Assembly (NCBI RefSeq): GCF_001641265.1
Contig: NW_020167528.1
Location: 1,302,001-1,366,000 of the forward strand
DNA from: Pseudogymnoascus destructans
Lineage: Eukaryota > Ascomycota > Leotiomycetes > Thelebolales > Thelebolaceae
Reading direction: 5' to 3'
Length of the DNA: 64,000 bases
In this document: positions 57,429 through 64,000 of the stretch, one piece after another
Numbering within the stretch: position 1 is the stretch's first letter
Layout of the letters: every line of letters begins with the position of its first letter
Notes under the pieces: model-generated
What the model saw: only the letters and a program-made list of their open reading frames with translations
Told to the model about the DNA's origin: nothing
Databases searched by the model: none
Position numbers and translations under genes: made by a program

Positions 57429-57439
57429 CACGACGCCAC

Positions 57440-57446
57440 TATATAA
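57440..57446 (+). promoter_or_regulatory. LTR TATA box
   Basis: TATATAA in the LTR, about 37 bp before GTGCTCAA, a plausible 5' end of the element's RNA. Confidence 0.55.
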
Positions 57447-57621
57447 GTAGATAGTATTTCCTTAGATAGGAGCTTCGTGCTCAACTCAATACAGTATTTG
57501 TTATATACTAGTAACGTGTTACTTGAAGCCTTTGTGTCTGATCCCCTGCCTCCTCTGATAAGTAAACCTTTACGCAAGAGAACCTCTGTGTCTTCTATCG
57601 TTTAGAAGTCAGCGTTACACT

Positions 57622-57629
57622 TTGAGCAC
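57622..57629 (+). promoter_or_regulatory. Candidate self-primed primer-binding site
   Basis: TTGAGCAC lies 2 nt after the LTR end. It is the exact reverse complement of GTGCTCAA at 57477-57484, where transcription should start. No TGG (tRNA CCA partner) follows the LTR. This is the arrangement of Tf1-type self-priming; it is a hypothesis. Confidence 0.45.
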
Positions 57630-57665
57630 CACTTCTACGAGGTACCGGCTTACACACAAAGCAAC

Positions 57666-59603
57666 ATGTCTGTCGTCAGTTCGAAGGGGAAAACCCCCAC
57701 CACGCCAACTTCGTCTCAGAGGTCTAAGCCTGAGAATGAAGAGATGCCCGATGCACCCACCGTCAACGAACTCAAGGAAACTCTACGCGTCAAGTTGCCC
57801 GACACTTACTCCGGCAACCGAAAGGAACTTGAGGTGTTTTTGCTACAGGTCGAACTGTACCAGCACTTCAATGACGAGAAGTTTCCCACCCAGGAGAGCT
57901 ATGCCCTGTGGACTGCGTCCTACCTTAGGGGGGAAGCCCTGCGATGGATCGAACCATTCCTCAAGGACTATTTCAAATATGAAAGTACCAATGGAAGCAT
58001 GACAACTACGCAGACTATGTTTGGCAGCTGGAAAGGATTCTGTAAGGAAATCCGACGCATGTTCGGAGACATCGATGAGATTAAGACCGCGGAAGACCAT
58101 CTGTTTGCACTTAAGCAGACTGGCAGCGCCCTCACGTACTCCACAGAATTCCAGAGATACGGCAATCAGACAGGATGGGATGCCAGCGCACTCATCAGCC
58201 ACTACCGACGTGGGCTGAAGAGCCATATACGTATGGAACTTGCCCGTTTGGAACAACAACCAACGGACATGGTAGCGCTAATCGAACATACGGTCCGAAT
58301 CGACAATCGACTATACGAATTCCAGAAGGAACGTCGGACCTATGACAAGCCCAAGAAAAGTTACCCCTACCGGGGAAACGAGGGCAGACGACGGGATCAA
58401 CACCCGCGAGACAACCGTTGGTCGGACCCAATGGAACTCGATGCCACGTTCAAACCTGGACGACCCCGTGACCCTAAGAAAGACAGACAATTCAAGGAAC
58501 GACTCTGTTTTAACTGCGACAAGCCAGGCCACATGGCCCGAGACTGCAGACAACCAAAGAAAGGGAACGGCGGACGCAAAGTCGGCAAACAACTCAATGC
58601 CACCTGGACGGGACAGTTGAACGCAACATTTGTGAGCAAACAGGACTGGGGAATAAACGGCGAAAGCACCCCAGAAGACGAGAGCTCAGATGAAGGGTCG
58701 GAGGCGGAATCGTTCACCGTCTCGGAACAGGAGACCTTCGATGAACTCGCACCTACGGAACCAATGAATCCACGGTGCAAGAACGTAGTAAGACGCATGG
58801 CAAAACACGCCCACGCGAAGATTAGGGCCGAACGAGACAAGCCCAATGGCCAGAGGAAAATCCCCATGCTTAAAGACCTCTACGGGAACCTGTTACAGGA
58901 ACTTCCGTTAAAGTGCAAGGTGGACGACTGCAAGGATGACCTCTGGAGATACTACGACCAACTAACGAATACCCGCAGGCTGCTTGGCACGTCCCAAGAC
59001 GTAGCTAAGTTGGAAGCCCAAGAAGCGGAAGAACTGGAGAAGGATGTCGAGCATATGGCTAAACTGAAGTATATGAAAAGCGTCGAACTTTACTACCAGG
59101 ACCGCAGGAGAGCCCTGAAGAAGTACGACGAGAAAGCCAGAGATATGCTCCGACGGGAAAATGCGAGACCCACTCCACGCATCGAAAGGAGAGCCATGGA
59201 GCAACTAGACACGTTCTCCACGCCTCCGAGGGAAGATAGTGCATGGGTGAGAGGACAGCGGGAACTATCAACGACAGACGCAACAGAGACTGATCATCCC
59301 TGGCACGCGTATGTCTACTGGGAGTATTGCAGCGAAGATGATTGCAAGCTCCACTGGAAAAAGAAACACCAGAATCAGTTGTTTCCCCGATCCTCACCCA
59401 GGATACACTTCAGAGACGCAGAGCAAGTTCACGCCCTCAGGCGAAGCCAGTCTGAAGGGGACTTGCCTATCAAAAGCGAACAGGTATACGAGAAATACCC
59501 ACATCTGCTAGATGAAGCAGAAGAGCGAGGGAAACGATCTCCCCAAGGACCACCATTGGAAGCGGATGAATACTATCCTTCCTCGGACGAGTCAAAAAAC
59601 TAG
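57666..59603 (+). CDS. gag: gag polyprotein of the Ty3/Gypsy element
   Basis: 645 residues. Residues about 30-210 are the retrotransposon gag capsid-type region (LPDTYSGNRKELEVFLLQVE, YLRGEALRWIEPFL, LKSHIRMELAR). Near residue 280 there is one zinc knuckle CX2CX4HX4C (CFNCDKPGHMARDC), which binds the element RNA. A long charged region with coiled-coil potential follows, longer than the short tail of most fungal Gags. The ATG lies 47 nt after the LTR. The ORF is intact. It ends AAA AAC TAG, and the A AAA AAC heptamer there allows a -1 shift into pol. The product is the structural protein of the cytoplasmic virus-like particle. Confidence 0.92.
   Translation: MSVVSSKGKTPTTPTSSQRSKPENEEMPDAPTVNELKETLRVKLPDTYSGNRKELEVFLLQVELYQHFNDEKFPTQESYALWTASYLRGEALRWIEPFLKDYFKYESTNGSMTTTQTMFGSWKGFCKEIRRMFGDIDEIKTAEDHLFALKQTGSALTYSTEFQRYGNQTGWDASALISHYRRGLKSHIRMELARLEQQPTDMVALIEHTVRIDNRLYEFQKERRTYDKPKKSYPYRGNEGRRRDQHPRDNRWSDPMELDATFKPGRPRDPKKDRQFKERLCFNCDKPGHMARDCRQPKKGNGGRKVGKQLNATWTGQLNATFVSKQDWGINGESTPEDESSDEGSEAESFTVSEQETFDELAPTEPMNPRCKNVVRRMAKHAHAKIRAERDKPNGQRKIPMLKDLYGNLLQELPLKCKVDDCKDDLWRYYDQLTNTRRLLGTSQDVAKLEAQEAEELEKDVEHMAKLKYMKSVELYYQDRRRALKKYDEKARDMLRRENARPTPRIERRAMEQLDTFSTPPREDSAWVRGQRELSTTDATETDHPWHAYVYWEYCSEDDCKLHWKKKHQNQLFPRSSPRIHFRDAEQVHALRRSQSEGDLPIKSEQVYEKYPHLLDEAEERGKRSPQGPPLEADEYYPSSDESKN
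59594..59600 (+). promoter_or_regulatory. -1 ribosomal frameshift slippery site (A AAA AAC)
   Basis: In the gag frame it reads TC[A AAA AAC] TAG, matching X XXY YYZ exactly. The -1 frame is open from here into pol with no stop. A short stem (CGGT/ACCG around 59615) follows. Confidence 0.75.
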
Positions 59604-62600
59604 GAGTCCTCGACGGTAGGCCACCGGCGAGCGACACGAAGAGGCCTAGTACAGACCAGCTATGCGCCACGACGGGCAGCATGCAACTATATGTGGTCGC
59701 TAAGATACAACAGCGACACCTCCGAGCAATGATTGACTCAGGAGCAACGGGCAACTTTATGACAAAGAAAGTAGCAGACACGCAAGGTTTCAAGACGCAA
59801 TTGAAAACCGAACCATACCCGTTAATGGTCGTAGATGGAGAGCCCATCTCGACTAATGAAGGAATGGTGACCCACGAAACGGTCCCATTGGAAATGGTCA
59901 TGCTACACGGGCACAAGGAAACGATTCAGTTTGACATCGTGCACATGGACAACCATGCGTGCATCCTTGGTGTGCCATGGCTCAAGAAACACAACCCCCA
60001 GATTGACTGGTGGAACGAGAAAGTTGTGATGAGCCAGTGCGCGTGTGAACAACGGACGGACACGCGACAACGGGAGAAACCCTCCCAGGGCCGGAAGGAG
60101 TTATGTGCAACCTCCGAGCTCGATGACCTAGCCCAGGCATCCTCACCGACGAGTATACCGGTGGAGTACAAGGAATACGAGCGATTATTCCAGGAAGGCC
60201 CTAAGAACGAGGCGCTTCCTAAGCACCAACCATGGGATCACGAGATACCTTTGGAGAAAGACAAGAGTCCACCGTTTGGACCAATATATCAGCTATCGGA
60301 AAAGGAGCTGAAGGTACTTAAGGAGTACATTGATGATAACCTAGCAAAAGGATTCATCAAACCATCCACATCACCCGCAGGAAGTCCGGTGCTTTTCGTA
60401 CCAAAGAAAGACGGCTCCCTACGGTTATGTGTGGACTATCGAGCGTTGAACAACATCACAATCAAGGACAGGTATGCCCTGCCGTTAATCAACGAACTAC
60501 ACGATAGATTTCAAGGAGCAAAGATCTTCAGTAAGCTAGATCTGCGAGGAGCATACAACCTGATCCGAATCAAGGCTGGGGAAGAGTGGAAAACAGCATT
60601 CCGCACCCGCTATGGCCTATTCGAGTATCAAGTCATGCCCTTTGGGCTAACAAACGCACCCGCATCTATGCAATGACTGATGAATGATGCTTTGCATGAA
60701 TACTTAGACATCTTTACCATTGTCTACCTAGACGATGTCCTGGTGTATTCAGCAACCAAGGAGGAGCATGTCAAGCATGTCAAACTCGTCCTGAAGAAAC
60801 TAAAGGAGTACAGCTTACTCCTCAAACCAGAGAAGTGCGAGTTCCATAAAAACCAAGTCGAATTCTTGGGTTACATTATTGGAACGCACGGCATCAAGAT
60901 GGACCAAGCAAAAGTAACGGCAGTGTTGGAATGGCCAACACCGACCACGGTCAAGGAAGTGCAAGCCTTCCTAGGCTTCGCCAACTTCTACCGGAGATTC
61001 ATCTCGGGATATTCCAAGGTAGCTCAACCACTCACGGAGCTTACCAGAAAGGATCTCGAATTCAAATGGACGGACAAGGCAGAGGCTGCTTTCCAGGAAC
61101 TTAAGACGAAGTTCACGGAAGCACCTATCCTTGCTACATTTGACCCTGCAAAGAAGATCATCCTCGAAACGGACTCTTCTGACTTCGCAATTGGAGCATG
61201 TCTGAATCAACCAGACGAGAACGGTAAGTTCAAACCAATCGCGTACTACTCTAGGAAACTGTCACCCGCGGAACTCAATTACGACATCCACGACAAGGAG
61301 CTACTGGCTATTGTCGTTGCCTTTGAACAGTGGCGAGTATATCTTGAGGGGACCCACCGTACCCTGTGCAGGTATGGACGGATCACAAGAACCTCATATA
61401 CTTCACCACGACCAAGGTTTTAAACCGCAGACAAGTCCGCTGGGCAGAAACCCTCGCAGCCTACAACTTCACGATAACCTATCGCAAGGGCTCCGAGAAT
61501 GCAAGAGCAGACGCTCTCAGCAGACGGACCGACTACGCCGGCCCAAAGGAAGAAAGACCTAGAGCAATTCTGAAGAAAACAGATGCAGGAATACAGTACA
61601 ACGAGTTACTAGCGACGATCTCAGTCATCGAAGATACAGAACTCGAGGAAAGACTCAAGAAAGCTTACGCAACAGACGAATGCGCCAAGCGAGTCTTGTC
61701 CAAAGTTGAAGGCGACTTCGCCATCGACGAACAAGGATTGATTCGATACAAAGGGTTAGTGTATGTCCCAAGTCAAATGAGACGCCCGCTGGTGCAAGAA
61801 CAACACTCGTTACCAGCACACGGTCATCAGGGAGTAACGCGAACCTTCGAACGAATCACTCGACACTACTACTTCCCAGGTATGAGGAAGCAGGTAGAGA
61901 CAGTGGTAAGAGAGTGCGACATTTGCAGCAAGTCAAAATCCAATAGGCACCTGCCATACGGACAACTCAAGTCGACACCAGTACCAAAAGGAGCGTGGAA
62001 ATCAATAGCTTTGGACTTCATCGTCAAGCTTCCACCCTCCAAGGACCCGTTAACAGGAATAGAATATGACTCTATCCTCGTCATCACGGAAAGACTCACG
62101 AAATATGGGAAGTTTATACCATATCTAGAAGCTAGCGACGCTGAGGCGCTCGCATATACCTTCATTCGAGTCATATTAGCCGATCATGGGATGCCAGAAG
62201 AAATCATCTCAGATAGAGACAAGCTCTTTACTTCGAAACTCTGGAAATCATTGATGGCGCTACTGGGAACAAATCATAAGCTATCAACAGCTTTTCATCC
62301 CCAGACAGATGGCCAAACAGAAAGATTAAATCAGACCCTTGAACAGTACCTGCGAAGCTATGTCAATCATCAACAGGATAACTGGGTTCAGATCTTACCC
62401 ATCGCACAGTTTGCATATAACAGCGCGATGACAGAAGCAACGAAAGTCTCACCGTTCTTTGCCAATTATGGCTACCAGCCAGAAGCATATAGGCAACCAA
62501 GACCGGATGAATCACGAGCTGAACAAGCCCTGATCGTGGTGGAACAACTGAAATCGTTCCACGAACAACTTGCGACGGACATCCAATTCTTAAATGAACG

Positions 62601-63135
62601 ATCCGCCGCATACGCAAACAAGAAGCGCAGTATGGAACCTGCCTTCAAGGAGGGGGATAAAGTATACCTACTCCGGAAACATATCAAAACGAAACGACCA
62701 AGCACAAAGTTGGACTTCAAGAAATTGGGACCATTCAAAATATTGAACAAAGTCAGCTCAGTTAATTACAGACTGCAGCTACCCAGGAAGTCTAGACTAC
62801 ACGCGGTATTTCATGTCTCACTACTGGAACCAGCAAGAGGAAATACCCCAATTGCGACCGACACCGAACTCCAACCCGAGAATGAGATAATCGAATATGA
62901 GGTCGAAGCGATCCTAGACAGAAGGTTAGTAGGACGTCGAGAAGAGTTTTTGATAAAATGGGAAAATTACGAACCTACGGATAATTCGTGGGAACCAACA
63001 AGGAACATCAGCAAAGAACTGCTGGAGGAATATCGACGCCGCCATCCGCCAGCCATTGATCCCAAGATGCAGGGGAGTAGGCCAGTGGATCGGAGGAAGC
63101 GGGGGTCCCGGTCACAGACGAGGAGGCAGCGCTAA
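59601..63135 (+). pseudogene. pol: pol of the Ty3/Gypsy element, interrupted twice
   Basis: Open in the -1 frame from the gag stop. Aspartic protease (MIDSGATGNF, about 59732). Reverse transcriptase (LRLCVDYRALNNITIKDRY, FSKLDLRGAYNLIRI, QVMPFGLTNAPASMQ) with catalytic IVYLDDVLVYS at about 60718. RNase H (ILETDSSDFAIGACLNQP to DKELLAIVVAFEQWRVYLEG). Integrase with an H2C2 finger (HSLPAHGHQG...CDICSKSK) and D, D and E of the DDE core (ALDFIVKL, ISDRDKLF, HPQTDGQTERLNQTLEQYL). A chromodomain follows (YEVEAILDRRLVGRREEFLI, then KWENYEPTDNSWEPTRNI). Two lesions are present: TGA at 60674-60676, where relatives have Arg (CGA to TGA), and loss of frame at the G run near 61352 (one G missing). All domains are otherwise complete, so inactivation is recent. 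Confidence 0.93.
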
Positions 63136-63622
63136 CTGCCTGTTCCTCGGCCTCAACAGCGTCACGCTTCTCAGCAGCCACACGTTCGGCCTCCTCTGCC
63201 GCATCAAGCTCGTCGAGGGTTTTCAAACCTCGCCGGAGCATATCTTTACCACGGGTTCGGATGAGGCGTTTCTGCTTCCGCAGACGAAGTAACTTCGAAA
63301 GGGTTTCTTCCTCTTCGCGATCCAGGCGATCCTCCTCCCGTTCGAGCTTCACCCAGTCGGGATGCTCAGGACCCATACAGTCACACTTTTCTTTCAAGTT
63401 GCGACGAACGCACTCGGCGCACCGCCGTGAATCATTTGGAGACGACACGCAAGTAATGTTTCGCCTCACGCAGTTCGAGCAAGAATCCATTTCGGGTAGT
63501 TCGTATCCGTGGTTCTTTATTCGACGGACAAGATCGTTGCGTTCCTGGAGTTTGCGGGCAGTGTCAGTAGGCATGTTGCATGTTGAAGGACTCGCTGAGG
63601 AGCAGCAGAGTCCCGGGGACAT
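63008..63622 (-). CDS. Antisense Cys-rich coiled-coil ORF inside the retrotransposon
   Basis: 204 codons on the opposite strand to gag-pol, from 48 nt inside the 3' LTR boundary to 128 bp into the end of pol. A second Met (63574, MPTDTARKLQERNDLVRRI) is the likelier start. Counting from it, cysteines fall at 32, 35, 42, 52, 55, 64 and 66. That is C-x2-C-x6-C-x9-C-x2-C-x8-C-x-C, close to but not the same as the fungal Zn2Cys6 binuclear cluster. A charged coiled coil (LEREEDRLDREEEETLSKLL, then basic KQKRLIRTRGKDMLRR) and an Ala/Glu-rich tail follow. Standard Ty3 elements have no such gene. Expression would have to start in the reversed 3' LTR. Its length and motif order argue against a chance ORF; function is unknown. 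Confidence 0.6.
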   Translation of the reverse strand: MSPGLCCSSASPSTCNMPTDTARKLQERNDLVRRIKNHGYELPEMDSCSNCVRRNITCVSSPNDSRRCAECVRRNLKEKCDCMGPEHPDWVKLEREEDRLDREEEETLSKLLRLRKQKRLIRTRGKDMLRRGLKTLDELDAAEEAERVAAEKRDAVEAEEQAVSAASSSVTGTPASSDPLAYSPASWDQWLADGGVDIPPAVLC

Positions 63623-63654
63623 GGACGTACTTATAGGATTCGAGACGAATGCCC

Positions 63655-63670
63655 AGGGGAAGGGAGCGAG
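63655..63670 (+). promoter_or_regulatory. Polypurine tract
   Basis: AGGGGAAGGGAGCGAG directly before the 3' LTR TG. It would prime plus-strand DNA synthesis and confirms the LTR boundary. Confidence 0.8.
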
Positions 63671-64000
63671 TGTTACGACGGAACAAGAAGGCTGGCCAAC
63701 TACAGGACAGGAAGGAGGGAGGTCGCATGAGACCGGCCCTGGTACCTGGAGGGGCAGCGGGGAATAGTAGTTCCGAAAGTATCACGTGACGGACTCGCAG
63801 GATGATGAGAAGAGTCCTAAGAGTCCAGGACTCCGAGGACTCGAGTGAGTTCCCAGGAGTCCACTAGGCACGTGATGGACTCGCAGGATGATGAGAAGAG
63901 TCCTAAGAGTCCAGGACTCCGAGGACTTAAGTGAGTTCCCAAGAGTCCACTAGGCACGACGCCACTATATAAGTAGATAGTATTTCCTTAGATAGGAGCT
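63671..64000 (+). repeat. 3' LTR (partial)
   Basis: Identical to 57145-57474 except CTTAAG in place of CTCGAG. About 145 bp of the LTR lie beyond the window. Confidence 0.95.

Larger units (their letters stand above)
57145..57619 (+). repeat. 5' LTR
   Basis: Starts TGTTACGACGG and ends GCGTTACA (TG...CA). The start is fixed by identity with the 3' copy; the end is inferred from the TG...CA rule. A TATATAA box lies at 57440-57446. An 86-bp internal tandem duplication (57257-57342, 57343-57428) gives two CACGTGA motifs. Confidence 0.85.
57145..64000 (+). mobile_element. Chromoviral Ty3/Gypsy LTR retrotransposon (3' LTR cut by window end)
   Basis: Order: 5' LTR, gag, pol (protease, RT, RNase H, integrase, chromodomain), antisense ORF, polypurine tract, 3' LTR. 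The integrase after RT defines Ty3/Gypsy, and the C-terminal chromodomain defines the chromovirus branch. The two LTRs share all but 2 of 330 comparable bases, and both differences are CG to TA changes within one CTCGAG. The insertion is therefore young. It sits against the right arm of the large inverted repeat. It is not autonomous as read, because pol carries a TGA and a frameshift. Confidence 0.93.

Overview
This window is nuclear DNA of a filamentous ascomycete. Short GT-AG introns (about 45-130 nt) interrupt most genes. The housekeeping set is fungal (PTA1, DEP1, NOP12, RPC25, COA3, OST4, TMA46, SBA1), there are several Zn2Cys6 regulators, and there is a secreted GH74-CBM1 plant-cell-wall enzyme, now broken. 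A helotialean (Leotiomycetes) source is my guess from overall protein flavour; no marker here proves it. Gene models were built by hand from splice signals and reading-frame continuity, so exon borders are inferences unless the protein family confirms them.

Positions 1-30.8 kb are gene-dense and conserved. In order: a partial fungal protein (-), a SHE3-like coiled-coil protein (-), PTA1/symplekin (-) divergent from COA3 (+), DEP1/Sds3 (-) divergent from NOP12 (+), a decayed ORF cluster, a METTL18/Hpm1 histidine methyltransferase (+), RPC25 (-) divergent from a NUFIP1-domain/CCCH protein (+), a Zn2Cys6 regulator (-) divergent from cystathionine gamma-lyase CYS3 (+), and a 1.7-1.8k-residue C2H2 protein (-). 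The themes are mRNA 3'-end formation and localisation, ribosome and snoRNP biogenesis, Pol III, and transsulfuration.

Positions 30.8-42.5 kb are accessory and partly decaying. They hold a truncated Zn2Cys6 regulator, an alpha/beta-hydrolase pseudogene, an SDR enzyme, RPL26, an intact Zn2Cys6 plus fungal-TF-domain regulator, a 521-bp MITE with pogo/Tc1-like ends, and a GH74-CBM1 glucanase pseudogene.

Positions 43-54.2 kb are conserved again: YRA1 with one oversized intron, OST4, TMA46/DFRP1, a secreted protein built from three different tandem repeats, VPS24, SBA1/p23, and a 150-residue conserved-looking protein.

Positions 55.7-64 kb are mobile DNA. A near-perfect 1.4-kb inverted repeat (arms about 660 bp, loop 98 bp) is abutted by a chromoviral Ty3/Gypsy retrotransposon. 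The element has 475-bp LTRs, gag, a canonical A AAA AAC -1 frameshift signal at the gag stop, pol (PR-RT-RH-IN-chromodomain, broken by one TGA and one single-base frameshift), and an antisense Cys-rich ORF between pol and the 3' LTR. It appears to use a self-primed rather than tRNA-type primer-binding site. The LTRs differ at only 2 of 330 comparable bases, so the insertion is recent.

Three coding sequences (CYS3, the large C2H2 protein, pol) each lose frame at a G/C homopolymer by an apparent single-base deletion. This may reflect sequencing undercalls rather than biology.
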